From Sympetrum striolatum (taxonomy: Eukaryota; Arthropoda; Insecta; Odonata; Libellulidae): a DNA stretch of 64,000 bases. Shown here piece by piece: positions 12,396 through 25,839 of the stretch. The DNA is taken from contig CANPUZ010000054.1 in the NCBI GenBank assembly GCA_947579665.1, positions 124,001 through 188,000 of the forward strand, given 5' to 3'. The notes beneath the pieces were generated by a model. The model searched no databases, was not told the DNA's origin, and saw nothing but the letters and a program-made list of their open reading frames with translations. The position numbers and the translations under genes were made by a program. Position 1 is the stretch's first letter. Every line of letters starts with the position of its first letter.

Positions 12396-13847
12396 TCTTT
12401 TCTTGATAGTGATAATCATACATATTGGTATTTTATTATATCTTAAATAATATGTTTAAATGTTCGTGTTAAGCGATTGCCGATACGTTAGTAAGTTTTT
12501 TAGACTATAAAATATGGAACACCTCTCTCAGATTATGGGCAGCTGTCCTTTATTTTTATGCTTCGGTTCTATGCTGGCTGCTCAAATATTATCATTAGAA
12601 ATACGCCTCAATATGTATGTTGTATGTTGCAGGGTTTAATTATTCCAAATAATCAAAGTAGTATTTATTTAACGGACTATAGACAAGTATCGAAGGAGAT
12701 AAAATATACATGTATTATTTTCATTGCTGTAACTAATAGATTCTATGTCTAGGCAAGGACAAATTGGATAAACTGAATAAGAATTTAGTCGAATAAGCAT
12801 CATTTCGAAGTATGACCTCTAACAAGATATTTTACTTTCGAAGTCTTTTTCGTTAATTTACTTCTCATTTTCAGTTACATATACTATAGAAATTCCCTCT
12901 AGAATGAAGTATTGCTGGTATATGGTTTTCCTTCAGTCCAATATTTAACTCGGGAACTTTTTTCAGATATATTACTCTATACATGAAAATATCATCTTTG
13001 AATAAGGAAAGGGTTAAGGTGACTTTTCACATAAGGGCGTGCACCCAGGAAAATTCCCAAGGAAAAAAGGACTTGAAAATTCCACCTCCTCCTCATTCCA
13101 CGTTTATAAAAATATCGGAAGACAATATTTTTCGTCAACGGGATCTGAAAACAACGAAATTAAATTAAATCCTATTCAAGAGAAAAGGTAAGAGTTAACT
13201 CTGATTTTGCAACATAATGGTTAAATTATAATTGCGTATTTATCAAACAGATGCGCTGCTTACATTCTAAATAGGATAATAATTTTCTTCACAATTCTTA
13301 CAGTTAATTTAACAGCAGAGGTTTAGGAATAAAGTGTTAAGTAATTTAATTGAAGTACAGCCAACGCCATCTTAAGGTATAAAATAGGTGTTAATTCATA
13401 AAAGGACAAGTTCTAATTAGATTAACTACTTAACATTGTAATTCGTTTGCAGCGTTTATTTGTTTATTCGTTTATTAGATAGTTGCGATGATTTCACTTG
13501 CTCGGTGTCTGTCAGACATATTGGACGTTCTAAGCGACTGGTTCATTAGTTTTCGTTTGTGGTTTACAAGATTCGTGTGGCTATTTTTGGGATTTTGTCT
13601 CCATTTATTTGGTACTTAGTTGTTTCCTCTATTTGTTGTAGCGACTGGTGCATTAGTTTAGTCTGTGATTTACATTTGTGTAGCTGTTTTTGTGATTTCG
13701 TAAGTCACATAGGTTGAAGAGAAGTATTGTTTTTTTTTTCATGAATTTAAGACTTTTCATATCTAAGTTTTTTCATATCTAAATTTCATTACTTCTTTCG
13801 ATTTACATTAATTTTTCCGTTGAGAATCAACGGGCACTCCGCTAGTG

Positions 13848-14248
13848 CATTCTAAACGGCCGATTTTTGCCCCGACCTAGCATCGAACCAAGGATAATAT
13901 TCGTAAATGTCTTTATGGTTTCCTTTAGATATGCACGGCATCTAGCGGTCCCTTGAATTTCATATCTCTCCTTTTCCGGGAAGTGCCTCAAAAATATTTT
14001 CGAAAATCCCCGCCATGTAATCTTATGGGGAAAATCGCGACTTTGGGGCCTTCTGGAATCGAACCCATGACACCGAGGTTCAATGTCGGATTTTTTCTGC
14101 AGGTTACACGTCATGGCCATAACGTGGTAAAAATTTCAAGTCGGTGGCACTTGTGGAACGTGGTTAGACTTTTGATCCCCTATATATAACTTATCCCCTT
14201 TTGATCCCCTATATATATCCGGAGAAGCGTCTATATATAATAGATCAT
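13848..14248 (-). mobile_element. Six-module element, 5' fragment (copy 5, head II, body alpha)
   Basis: Two modules (cores near 13885 and 14058, reverse complement) and a head of type II (GATCCCCTATATATA). It begins mid-module directly after the CTAG of Helitron B. The head is followed by TCCGGAGAAGCGTC and TATAATAGAT. Confidence 0.75.
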
Positions 14249-14249
14249 C

Positions 14250-16500
14250 AGCAGATTTTGGAATTTAATTGAAATGTCGCCGGCCCAGATAACACTATCA
14301 ATTTATAAAAATGATGATGTGAAGTATACGTACAGCTTATGGCATAAGGTTAATATGCACCGAGCCAGAATTTCGCACTTAATCCACACTTAATTAGATT
14401 TGATAACTAAGATATTTTATCAAACAGAGACAAATAATCAAAAAGAGTTCTCAAAAACGTATTTCAAATCCAAGAATGAAACATTTTAAATAAGAAAGTT
14501 TAAATCACAAAATCTCAGAAAAAGTTTTTATGGATATTTTAGCACCTCCGCTTTAGTTGCATCATCAATCTAGAACATTAAAATAGGGAATCAAATCTAA
14601 TGCGTAAAAAATCATTTTCTTTGTTCTTTTTCAATTATGGAAGGAATGATAAAATGTGCTCGTGTCCTTCAATATACTTCCAAGAATAGTTTGAGAAATC
14701 ACATTTTTACCTGTTTTCCAATGAATAATCTAATACTCAGATGACTGACTCGTATGAGACTTGTTAGCTGCGTTGCACGAATCATCTACTCGAGCTTTCA
14801 TAGGAGCGACTTCATCCGTTGTTTTTAAAATTACCTCCTCTTCTAAGGAACAAAAAATCATTTATATCAGATGACATTTTCTAGCAGACTTACAATTAAG
14901 CCTGATTTCGTTATTTATTCATTAGCTAAGTATTCAATTCAAAACAATAAAAAATTTAAAATGCAGTTGCATTAAAAGTACAGTGGACTCTTGATTGTAG
15001 TTGATATTATACTTGAATTTTCAGAATTTAAGTTAAACACCAAGGTGTAAAAATTAAGTCGTCAACTTACCATTATTTAGACTAAGTAATTGGAGGTTTA
15101 ACCAACAGAGAGCTGAAGCAAACACAGTCTTACGCACTGAGTGTTCAAATCAAATTTATTTCAAGTAATCAAGTCATAGTTCCGATAAATCTGTGCGTAC
15201 CTTACGTGCTGAATACCTTTCGGCTGAGATTTGCTTCCAAAATGGTATATTATTAATAATATCATCGAAAATTAGTTTTTACTAATACCTTGTATTCCTC
15301 CAATAATTTTTTAAATTTCTACAGAAATTCGGTTATTTCAAAAGTTGTTTTTCTCAGGAAAATAGAAATGTTATGTAAAACAAGATCTGCTAATGAGAGC
15401 AAACTTTCTTTCTTGTCAAAAGTATTGCAAGTTTCATGGGTCGAGAAAGCTTTTCATTGACAAACAATCAGTACTATCTCCATAATCTAGTCCAGCAACA
15501 TATTTTGTAATTTTGAGAAATATTTTTGCACTTGATGACAAAGCAAGGGATTTTGGGATGAGATTTAACGTGAAACAAAAGTAATGGGGTTAACAGAGGG
15601 ATACTTGAAAGTCTTTACGACAGTCAATAAAGAGACAACAGAATAGGAAATGATGCGACAAAACACAGTGTTGCCAACAATCATTTAGATAATGAATTAT
15701 TGCAGGAAAAAGACATGCATATGTTAATAAGGATTACTGTAAATACACTTAACAACAAAGTAAGGGATTTTGGGATGAAATTCAACATGAAACATAAGTA
15801 ACTGGAATAAATTCAATCGAAGCAGCCTTAACTGGGTAAAATTCCGTAACCGGGATCATATTAAAATAAAATTTGAGGAGGAGGCCGAAATATAGTGGAC
15901 ATCTGACACAATCGAAAGGATTGTAAAATAACAGGTTAAATGAAACAAAAATACAGAGGTTGCTGTACACAGAACAGTAAAAGTTACTACTTAGTTTTAT
16001 AAAACCAGTTTCATTTAACAATCATTTCGATCGTATTAAATTAACCATCCAAATTCCACAAAAACTTTTTAATTGCACAACCGGTTTTGAAGATAATAAA
16101 TTATACAGTAGGGTGTAATGTAATTGAAATTATGAATTTTGTAAAAACGTATTTCGTGATAACCCAATTATAAAGGCATAATCCAATCTTGTGCCTGATG
16201 ATGAGCAAACTTGAAATCGGTCAACCATTAAAAAAGTTTAGTATTCAAAGTATTTCAATGTATTTTAAAGTAATCGGGTTCACTAAGGGATACTCAGTAG
16301 TTCCTCAAGTCTTTCTGATGATCAAAAAATTTGTGGCAGTTGAACGAACAGAAAAAGAAATGATGCAACAGTACAGTCTATTCGAGTCAAAACATTGTGG
16401 CATTTGAATGCAATATAGACAAACGCAGAAGGAAATGATGTGACAAAGTGCAGTGTTTTCCACAATCATTAGTAACATCCACTAAATATAAAAACAACAA
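14250..16500. repeat. No gene; diverged direct repeats at 15540-16470
   Basis: No coding signal. The phrase AGGGATTTTGGGATGA plus a following A/T-rich match occurs near 15545 and again near 15762. A second phrase, GGAAATGATG followed by a CAGTGTT-like block and an ACAATCATTAG-like block, occurs near 15645, 16350 (partly) and 16430. These indicate an old tandem array with a period near 200 bp or more. Confidence 0.55.
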
Positions 16501-16599
16501 GGAAACAATGCACAAACTTCTTGACCAGTGTTCCAAAATTCTCCATCAAAAAAGTTCAGAATTTTCCCGACTTCCCGTACAGTTTTAATTGCAAAATAA

Positions 16600-17590
16600 A
16601 CGACTGCATCTACTAACGGTTTTTGTTGGTTGGATTCTGTGTATGGGAACTCTGCACCATCATTCACCACAGTGAAATATTGGGCAGCTGAATTTAAACA
16701 TGGCTGTAAGAGCTTGGGAGGCAATGAGCGTTCATGACATCCGAAAACTGCAACTAATACCGACGAAAACATCACCAAAGTTCACCAAATGGTGGCTAGA
16801 CGACCACCGAATTAAAGTGAGAGAGATAGCAGAGGTTATGTACATGTCAAAATAACGTGTTTGTCACATATTAAATCAATATTTAGGCATGAAAAGCTGT
16901 CCGCACATTGGGTGTCACATTTGCTCACGTTAGACCAAAAACATGTTAGAACGAATATTTCTAACGCTCTCGTGGCACAGTTTAGGCACAATATATCCAA
17001 TTTTTGGCACCGATAAATTACTGTAGATGAAGCTTGGATACACCATTATACGCCTGAAACAAAAATACAGTCCAAACACTGGACTGCACAGGGGGAACCA
17101 GCTCCAAAAAAGCAAAAACTGTTTTTTCGGCTGGGAAAGTGTTGCCGACTGTTTTTTGGGATAGTCATGGAGTTATTTTAATTGATTATCTTCAAAAAGG
17201 AAAACCCATTACAGGAGCATTCTACGCATCGTTACATGACAAGCGGAAGGCAGAACTTGCGGAAAAATGACCACGTTTGCGGAAAAAGAAAATCCTGTTT
17301 CACCAAGACAACGTCCGTACCGTAGACTCACACCTCAGCGGTTGCCATGGCGAAAATCCACGAATTACGGTTTGAACTGCTTGACCATCCACCTTACTCA
17401 CCAGATCTAGCCCCAAGCTCCTTCGTTTTGTTCCCTCATCTAAAAATTGCGCTCGGAGGACAGAGATTTTCGTCAAATGAAGAGGCAATTGCCTTCATGA
17501 ACAATTATTTTGCGGAGAAAAACGCCAAGTACTATTTGGACGGGTAACAGAGATGGGAGCATTGCTGGGAGAAGTGTGTAGAGTTACAAG
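16600..17590 (+). pseudogene. Mariner transposase, dead copy
   Basis: Cut-and-paste transposase of the mariner family (Tc1/mariner superfamily, DD34D type), decayed. The N-terminal half is readable with breaks, ending in a TVDEAWIHHYTPE-like motif with the first catalytic Asp near 17023. Next come EPAPKKQK and LPTVFWDSHGVILIDYL, the second Asp in FHQDN (17307), and YSPDLAPSSF with the third Asp at 17404. The last two Asp codons are about 97 nt apart, not a multiple of three, so a small deletion breaks the frame. At least two frameshifts and several stops lie between the conserved blocks. The 66-codon frame at 17347-17547 is the best-preserved piece. It cannot encode an active enzyme. Confidence 0.9.
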
Positions 17591-17650
17591 GAGACTTTGT
17601 TGAAAAATAAAAAAATATTTTCAGAAAAAATGTCTTGTATCTTTGTTAGG

Positions 17651-17677
17651 TCAGAAACTTTTCAGACCCCCTCGTAT
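17651..17677 (+). repeat. Probable right terminal repeat of the mariner
   Basis: Read on the minus strand: a CGAGGGGGTCTGAAAAG end, placed about 85 bp after the transposase remnant, as in mariner elements. I did not find the matching left end upstream, so the element looks 5'-truncated or too diverged. Confidence 0.5.
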
Positions 17678-18149
17678 ACCTACAAACTTCGGAAGTTTTC
17701 ACAAAACAGTTTTGGAAATCACAGAATAAATTGCGAAATGTCACACAATGCAAAACAAAAATGACAAAATAAATAAATAACCTCATACTGGGTTAATAAA
17801 CAATTAACGATGATTTGAAACCATCTGCATGACTTGACAAAGCTTGTAAGTCAAGACATAAATCTTGTTGTTCTACGTCTGTGATAAAAAATACCGGAAA
17901 ATAAAAGAAATAAATTGATGAAAACATTGAAAATAACGCGCATACATTTGGTTTTAAATTAAGTGCCTTAAATAACTTAATTATGTTAAACAAATATCGT
18001 ACATGAAAAAACTCCTTCACATACACAGCGATTAAAAATACAAATTGATGCAAATATAATAACAAAAAAATGAAAAATAATGCAGACAATTCTTTGAATG
18101 AATGGCATAATGAACGGTAAGGCATTTAAGTTCGAAATTAAGAATGAAA

Positions 18150-19540
18150 AATCTGATGTGGCCAGCACATGACTTTCTCCATATATATAAGATGTAAATA
18201 TTTATCTACCGCAATAATTTCGAACTCTATATTCCATCTAAACTTGGAATTTGAGTTATTAATATTATATATTATCTTTGATGCCAAAAACATGATAAAT
18301 AATTTTTACGGGACATCATCGATGAAAAACGATGAAATTGGCCTTTCGCCCATAGAGCCCAGAGCGCCCACAAAGTACATAATCAGCAACTTCCGGTTTA
18401 TCAGTATTTCCTGAATAACTCCTACACAATCAGTGATACAAAAATATGTTTCAACCAAAAGTTATAGTACATTACATTTTCTAAAACTTTTACAAATAAT
18501 AGTATATACCTAAATACCATATTTATGGAGATATTTTGAAAACCACAAATGAGCTTTGAAGAATTAAGCTCAACTTCCGGTGAACCGATTATCCCAAAAA
18601 CTAATCAACTCTAACGACACAAACCAAAATACTATATATGAAATTTGGTGTTGATCCGACAAATAGTTTTCATGTTAGAGCGCCCACAAAGTACATAATT
18701 ATCTTCTTCCGGTTTATCAGTATTTCACGAATAACTCCTAATCAACCGATTATACAAAAATATGTTAAATACAAAAGTTATAGTAAATTATATTATCTAA
18801 AACTTTTATAAGGAATACAATATACCAATATATCATATTTATGGATATATTTTGAAAACCAGAAATGAGCTTTACACAACGTACATTATCAGCAACTTCC
18901 GGTTTATCAGTATTTCATGGAAAACTCCTAAACAATCAGTGATGCAAAAATATGTTTCATACAAAAGTTATAGTAAAACAAATTTTCTACAACATTTATA
19001 AATAATAGTATATACCTAAATATCATATTAATGGATATATTTTGAAAACCGGAAATGAGCTTTGAAGAATGAAGCTCGACTTCCGGTCAGCCGATTTACT
19101 CCAAAAACTAATCAACTCTAACGACTGTAATAAAAGTTCTATGTATGAAATTTGGTGTTGATCCAACAAATAGTTTTCATGTTAGAGCGCCCACAAAGTA
19201 CATAATCATCTTCTTCCGGTTTATCAGTATTTCACGAATAACTCCTAAACAATCAGTGATACAAAAATAAGTTAAATACAAAAGTTATAGTAAATTATAC
19301 TATCTAAAACTTTTATAAGGAATACAATATACCAATATATCATATTTATGGATATATTTTGAAAACCGGAAATGAGCTTTAATGAATAAAGCTCGACTTC
19401 CGGTTAACGGATTTACTCCAAAAACTAATCAACTCTGACAGCACACACAACAGTACTATATATGAAGTTTGGTATTGATACGACTTTTAGTTTTCGAGTT
19501 AGAACGCCCATTATCACACACACACATACACACACACACA

Positions 19541-19587
<47 letters not shown>

Positions 19588-19720
19588 ACAGACATCATTC
19601 AGAAAATGGTCAAAACGTGTTCTAGGGACCCCAAAACGTGTATTTCCGTTGAAATCTCGAAGTCGAATTTTTTCATGAAAACAATACTTTCTCTATACTT
19701 CGTATATGGAGAAAGTAAAA
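18150..19720 (+). repeat. Unclassified interspersed repeat with internal tandem units
   Basis: The left part starts near CTGATGTGGCCAGCACATGA and ACTTTCTCCATATA (18172). The right end is TATATGGAGAAAGT (19703-19716), the inverse of the left phrase, and forms a hairpin with ACTTTCTCTATA just before it. Inside are four copies of a block starting CTTCCGGTTTATCAGTATTT (near 18390, 18706, 18895 and 19214), spaced about 316, 189 and 320 bp, and CGACTTCCGG blocks between them. A second copy, split by insertions, lies at 28030-32150. I see no coding region. Confidence 0.75.
19516..19587 (+). repeat. CA microsatellite
   Basis: Nearly pure ACAC run with a few T interruptions. The related copy at 32005-32025 has a much shorter run at the same place, so the tract grew or shrank after dispersal. 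Confidence 0.95.
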
Positions 19721-21349
19721 ATAACATAGCTAGTTTACATTAAAATTTCTTCACGTACGTTAAAAATCATACTCGTATATAAAAAGTAACGTTCATTATA
19801 AGGTACTTGATGTAATAACATAATACTTGGTAAAGATGCTGGAAACTCATAGATGTTTGAAAACCAATACAAAATTCAGCAACTGGTAAATTGAAAGGAG
19901 AACACAAAGATCCAGGAATATGACAACAACCAATACAATGAACAAAATCAACAAGAATTTCTTCAATAGTAAAACCATTCCTCAGAGACAGCTCTCGAAT
20001 GGACCAGAGTGAGCAGCATCCAACAGCATCGTCAAGGTCTGAAATCAGGGGAAAAATGTCTTAGAATGCGTTGAATTTCAGTCAGACTAAGAGATCCAAT
20101 CCTAACGCAAGCGGACAAAGCAAATAGTTCTGTGGAAAAGAAATCCATGCATGTGAAAAGGAAAAGATTAAGGGTAAGAAGCAAAGAAAGCGGACAAAGC
20201 AACAGTATAGCATTCTGTGGACAAGCAAGACCAACACAAGAATGGAAAATCAGAACAAATTTCTAAACAAAATATGGCCAAAAAACTGAAATTTTTCAGA
20301 TTTTTTTTTGCTTTCTCACCGGTTTTAGGGTAAACTGCTGCACAAAATTGAAATTAAAAGCAATTTGTATAGAACTCGTCCAAAGCTTCCAAACTGACAC
20401 AAAAATTAATAGGTTTTCTCAAGTTTTAAGCAAAATACGGCCAAGAAACTGAAATTTTTCCAAATTATTTCAACTTTTCAACATTTTTTTGGTAAACTGC
20501 CACACAAAAGTGAATATCTATGATGATTTCAGAAAGAGATTGCCAAGTAGGTGCTAAGTTTGCTCATAATATGGTATAACTTATTTTTTAAGTTTACAGA
20601 GCATGAAATTGGTTCTTACACTCAGCAGTTGCATGAGATATTTCATGCCATTTTTCAATCATTCCAAACTATTATGCTATTTTTGTGAAATTCGTTAGAT
20701 AAGAGTCTCACTTAGTTTTCGATGAGACCACTTAGCATACAAAGCTATGCATTCTGTAGAAAACAAAGTCGTCTACATTCAAAGGAAAAGCGAGACCAAT
20801 GCAAGAACGAAGAATTAGAAGAATAAAGCCACTGCAAAAGACCAGACCAAAGACCAGAAAGATTGCGATGAGTGTTCTTAGCATGTGATTTGTTTGCTTA
20901 GGGTGTGATGAGATTGCTTAGTATGTGCTGAGTGCGATTAGTGCATGATGAGATAGTAGCAAAGAATACTTTCTGAACATGTTTTCCCTCATCAAGTACA
21001 TTCATTTATCCTTATGTTCCTTATAAATACTAATATATATAAATTTTAAGCATTTAAACTCTGACAATAAATTAATTTAAACCCACATTTTAGAAGGTAA
21101 TATTATCTGTAAAAATAAATAGCAGAATTTCAATTTCAAAGGTTTACCTAGGGTTTTATTGCCATTAAATGTCGGCTCTACTACCCCATAAATTCCATAT
21201 CACCTTTCCCATACATTATGTTAGAGAGTTCAACAATCACCTTTGTCGTTAGGGAGTTGTTTATGCCCACAAAATCATACAAATGTTTGGTCATTTTTGT
21301 CTGAATATGTCTCTATTTCGATTTGAGTACAATATTCCACAACTGAAAT

Positions 21350-21640
21350 AAGAATCTTTATTCAATTTCCTTTTTTCAGTTATTTATCTCGATTTTGTAC
21401 GACCATTATTTCTGATTTAATTCTGTGAGAGAAAAAATGTTTACAATCTATTGAAATGAATTGTATGTGCATTTCTTATACAAAAGACAAATCGAGTCAT
21501 CCAGAGTCGAACCAAGGATACTCTGGAATATGCAATACTCCAAAGGACTTTAAATGACTCCCAAAAAAATTATAATCCTATCCTAATGTCGGAAGTGCAC
21601 GAAATTAATGTTTGAATATTTCTTTCATGTATTACCTATG
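21350..21640 (+). repeat. Dispersed repeat with one B-box-like core (copy 2 of 3)
   Basis: Related to 5070-5330 and 27360-27500. It has the GCATTTCTTATACAAAAGAC block and then a core in a partly different form (AGTCGAACCAAGGATACTC near 21505), comparable to the reverse-oriented cores of the six-module family. Confidence 0.45.
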
Positions 21641-22239
21641 GGAGTTACTGACAATGGAAAAATAAATATATACCAGGTGTAGAAGAGTGAAACTGGAATT
21701 GTTTGTAAAAATTACACGTCTGTTATTTGAAAGTTATAAAATATATTTTATTCAAAATAACCTCCATTGGAATTTATACATTTTCCCACCTCTCCGGCAG
21801 GTTATGAATGCCACACCAAAAGAAACCACCTTTATAAAAATTCACCACTTTGTGGTATTTTTGTCATTTGCAATGTCATACAATGTCATACATTTAAAAA
21901 AATTCGTTGCATGAATTTTAAAGAGGAAGATAGATTGATAAAAGTTATACAGAACTAAGCACCTTTGCAGGTTTAAAAAAAAAACTTATAGTTTCATTTA
22001 GGATGTACAAATCTTAAGTAAGATAATAATTATTAAAATTAACGTACATAATGAAAAATATTGATCCAATGATTTTTAGATATTTAGTTCACTAAGGTAG
22101 CATATGAGTACAATTTGATCACAAAGTGATTATCTACGAAGGAAACAAGACTTCCCAGATTTGTTTTCCTTCATCAAGCAATTTTTTTAATGTTATAGCA
22201 TATAAATGCTCCATTAGATGTGATTGCATTTGCAAAAAT

Positions 22240-22760
22240 GATTCCAACGTATATGTTTTACAACAATTATTAGTATTTGTCGAGTGTTATACTCAGAAAT
22301 AGTTGAATGCAAGTAGTTTGCACTAAAAGCAGTGTTAACTTCGCGAATAATACTTAGCAGTTTTTTAAAATGTTTCAATGAAAAAGGAGGCTATTACTCT
22401 ATTTATTGTAAAATTTATCATCATTCAATTGTAAATGATTCTGATGAGGTTCGCTGTATCAATCTCTATGTTTCTTACGACAGTTATTAGTACTTGGCAT
22501 GTAATGTAATAAGAAATAGTTGTATAAAAGCAGTCCTCACTGAAAGCTGTTTTAGAAATGCTACTTGGCATTAGAACAAGCTATTTCAGTATAAAATTAT
22601 CCCATGCTATTATGCTAATTTTTGTAAAATTCTTCAAGGTTCAACTGTAAATGATTGTAAAATGTATGCAGTATCAATTTCAATCTCTCTTGCTTCAGTT
22701 ATAAGTAATCAGCATGTAATGTACTTAAAAAAAGTTGCGTGTAAGCAGAAAGGCGAGTAG
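22240..22760 (+). repeat. Three-copy diverged tandem repeat, period about 210-230 bp
   Basis: Matching phrases occur at about 22260, 22480 and 22690: a C/A-GTTAT-AGTA run, TGTAATGTA or its equivalent, a GAAATAGTTG-like block, then AAGCAG. Function unknown. Confidence 0.6.
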
Positions 22761-23814
22761 TAAATCAAAAAGAGATCTAAAGTAGCTTCTAATATACAAT
22801 AGTTGATATTCCAGCAAAAAAATGCCAAGGTCTTCAAAGCAAGTAAAATGCGATACAATCATTATCAATCATATTCAATTCCAAATGCACTTGTTTCGCA
22901 GTTCCCAGAAAGTCTTGGGAATTTCCAGGAAAATAAAAAAGCATACACTTAATCAATAGCATTCAGCAATACTTGGTAGAATTTCTTATCAAAGAATCTT
23001 TACTGTCAAAACTTAAACAAAATCCACAAGAAAATCACACACAGGTATAAATTATTTATAAATCATATTTTTTTAGCCTTTCATTCAGTGGCAGTTGTGT
23101 GCTTTCATCTAATGTTCTTAACACTTTAAGGATGGGAGTTTTGTTCTGCCTATATAGACTGGAAGCGACCACTTCGCTTCTCAAAACCTCTTCTATTGCT
23201 TCTTCACAAAATGGAGGTGTTTAGTTATTTATTTGAGGCACAGCTATTTCCTTGTTACAATTTTAAAGTACTGTGTTTCTATCGATTGATTTGTTTATAA
23301 AAAAAATTCTAGATACAGTGATGAGTTAATTATTTTCACTGCATTTGTACTTTGAAGGATAATAATCACACGCTTTACTCAAGTTCCTTTAAAATATCAT
23401 CTGGACAAATAGCCAAATTGGTTTAAATAAACGGTATTGACAGTTTTTAATGCTCGAAAATTCCCATGTCTGGCTCTAAACATCGTGACTTATACACTAA
23501 AGAGAATTTGCAGACACTTCTCTGCAAGGCTAAAGATTAGATTGATCCTCTGCAAATATATTTGAGAAGCCTTTGGGTCAGAATCAAGGTAGTTTAACCA
23601 TGTAATTAGTTGACTGGTAGCTCTCAGTAAATATTGTTGCAAAAATTAAGAAAATGCGAAGCTTATTCACTTTAATATTTTTACAACTATATAATCTCAA
23701 CTTTGTTAACGTATAGAATCAGCATTATACTGAAATACTAAGTAACATAAAAGGAACAAATTTTTTGCACAGCTAACTAAAATCATAAAATGCTTTATGC
23801 TGTCCTTGCTCAAA

Positions 23815-24180
23815 AACAATGTGCCATTGAAAAAATGTTCATCCCAAAATTAGAGCATGGGAAGTTGAAAAATCATTTGCCCACGAATCTAAAGTGCACC
23901 TTAAAACCAAGACTTGAGGCCATTTGCAGCACTGTCTAAGTGTTTATGATCCACCTATATGCCTTTGAATAAGTATATATATACCTGAATAAGTATATTT
24001 ATACAAGTATACACTGTATACGAAATGCCAGTGGTGGTTTAAGCTGTAAGCAAGTGCTCATGTTATTCAAAATTGATCATTTTTTTTTATTTGGTTTGAT
24101 GGGCTGATTCCCTTTCATTAAAACTATTGGCTGACAGTTAAAACTAAACTCTTTAGGGCCTTTAATTTTACACCGTATAT
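23815..24180 (+). repeat. Dispersed repeat, second copy at 35225-35590
   Basis: Shared blocks in order: AAATCATTTGCCC, a GCACCTTAA block, TGAGG-CATT, a TATACACTGTA-AAATGCC block, AAAT-ATTCAAAAT and CCTTT-ATTAAAACTAT. The copy at 35 kb has clearer inverted ends. Confidence 0.6.
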
Positions 24181-25139
24181 AAAGACATTCATCTGATAGA
24201 AATGGCTGTCCGCAAACATTTTTACAAAAATGCAGAAAACACAAGCTCTATTTATTTGAATAGTTTGAAACTATACACTTTTAACTTCATACACATTTAC
24301 AGTCAGAATTATGTTGGAATGATAAGCCGCATAAACAGAATTATTTTGCACCCAACTAACTAAAATCAAATAATGCTTTGCATTGACTGCTATCTGATCT
24401 CATATTATTCATACTTTTATATCATGATGAATGAAACATGGTTAATTTTCTTCTAGTAAAATACACCTAATAAGCTACAGAGCTTTGAGAACATCCTGCT
24501 TTTTATGCCTGTCAGAACTTCGGCTCATTACTTTGCAACACCAAAGACTGTTTTGATCTCCAGACCAGATTAGGAATTTATAGACTTGCTTGTAATAATT
24601 GTGACCAGTTTAATTACGTTGTACAGCCCACAATGTCAGATTAAGGGTGGAGGAGCACAAAAGATCTTTCAACAATCGCTTTAATTTGTCACATTTCGCT
24701 GATCATTTGATTAACAAAGATCATTTTCCCGACTTCTCCCCTGTATTTTAAACCATGGACAAAAAGGTATGAAATTAGACCGTCTAGAAGAGTTTTACAT
24801 ATGTCTTCACCAATTTTATTGCATCCCTTTAGCTAACAAGTTTTTGTTTTCTAACAGCCAGTCCCCACTCTTCAAGACTCTTATCCCCCATTTGGTCTCC
24901 CTCTCGTGATGCAACAACGTTTCTTATTACCCCTCCCCTTCCTTCAGTTCTTGTACATATCTTCTTGCTCCTTGAAATAACTTCTGTTCTGAGGATGGTG
25001 CTGTGACGCCCAAACCGGGTACAGTTTTGTGAAAATTTGTGGAATTTGTACAAGTGTGCCTTTGTAAGACTTGACAGTAAAGATTCTTTGATCATGCATT
25101 AAAAAGAACCGAATCCAAAAAGAGAGACACTTGTACCTG

Positions 25140-25726
25140 TATTTAGATCGGTGTGGGCAGAACGGTGAAGTCCTGACCTCACCGTCTCGTACAGCTGCCT
25201 GTTCTCCTTCGGGGGTCCATACTCGGACCCTTGGGGCCCTCCCCCAGGCACACACAGCATCTGCAGCTTGCTGATGCATGAGTCAAAGTTGTTGTGTGTG
25301 ATTTTCTCAGGGGAAGATGACACGGAAGAAGATGCTGATGACGACGAGGAATCGTGGTTCGCAGACTGTGGGTGGAGAGGATGAAGGTTGGACACCCCCT
25401 GGTGATGCAGGTGTTGCTTATGGTGCCCTTGCTGCAGCTGTGGCATTGCTTGCAGACCATAGTGGGCATGGCCGAAGGAATACAGAAGGTGACTCTGGAT
25501 TGGCAGTTGGTGCAGATACGGGTGGTGGGGGACCAGAGAGGCGTTGGGGTGTGGCTGGTACCCCTAGGGGCTCCCCGTAGGGCCGTTGGTGGGCTGCGGC
25601 AGAGAGCCTCCTGTTGTTGTTCCAGGATGGGATGCATACGTGCTCCAGGAGCATGATCAAATTGTTACGGAGAGACTCGTAGTATTCCTTGAGGTTCAAA
25701 CTGCACTGCACGATGGCCTGCGTCCC
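25140..25726 (-). CDS. Possible exon(s) of an unrecognised host gene
   Basis: A GC-richer island in AT-rich DNA. On the minus strand a polypyrimidine tract and CCTAG acceptor precede 25726. The frame then opens with GTQAIVQCSLNLKEYYESL and a leucine-rich RNNLIMLLEHV stretch. About 90 bases further on, the protein-like signal moves to another frame, which runs to about 25140: it is rich in His, Gln and Ser (LHQLPIQSHLLYSFGHAHY, a serine run, then ISKLQMLCVPGGG) and is followed by a CAG|GTACAAGT donor. A TAG near 25570 interrupts that second frame. So the exon contains a frameshift, or an unseen intron, or sequence error. I do not recognise the family. The phase fits the exon at 36081-36179. 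It could also be a pseudogene. Confidence 0.45.
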
Positions 25727-25839
25727 CTAGGGAGACAGGATCTATGAAACGGGACAAAGATGCTTATAATAGACTAATACAGCCACCCTTTCCTACTAGA
25801 GGTAGCTTTTTGAACTAAAATTATCATAATTTATAAATT

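Larger units (their letters stand above)
10700..13845 (+). mobile_element. Helitron copy B, non-autonomous
   Basis: The left end (TATATAATAAATCTGTAGAG, then GTCGTGTCTGT, a TCTG run and a TTACAGCATCAC phrase) resembles 5' ends of arthropod Helitrons as I remember them. The exact first base is unclear because it abuts the tail of copy 4. The 3' end is a hairpin (CCGTTGA-GAA-TCAACGG) followed by CTAG at 13842-13845 and a T. There is no Rep or helicase frame and no clear cargo ORF. Inside are a 470-550 bp tandem duplication and one B-box-like core at 11099. The segment around 11410-11490 resembles 48195-48265 in copy C. Confidence 0.7.
19721..25098. other. Long AT-rich stretch without a gene
   Basis: No reading frame with recognisable motifs. 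It contains several diverged repeats: a pair at 20265-20300 and 20430-20465 (GGCCAA-AAACTGAAATTTTT), short units related to GCTTAG-GTGTGATGAG at 20880-20955, a three-copy tandem repeat at 22240-22760, and two dispersed repeats listed separately. Confidence 0.6.

Noticed and set aside
19462..19743. 93-aa His-Thr-rich frame
   Set aside because: It is a translation of the CA microsatellite and repeat end.
25317..25656. Plus-strand frames of 87 and 100 aa
   Set aside because: Antisense shadows of the GC-rich minus-strand exon candidate.
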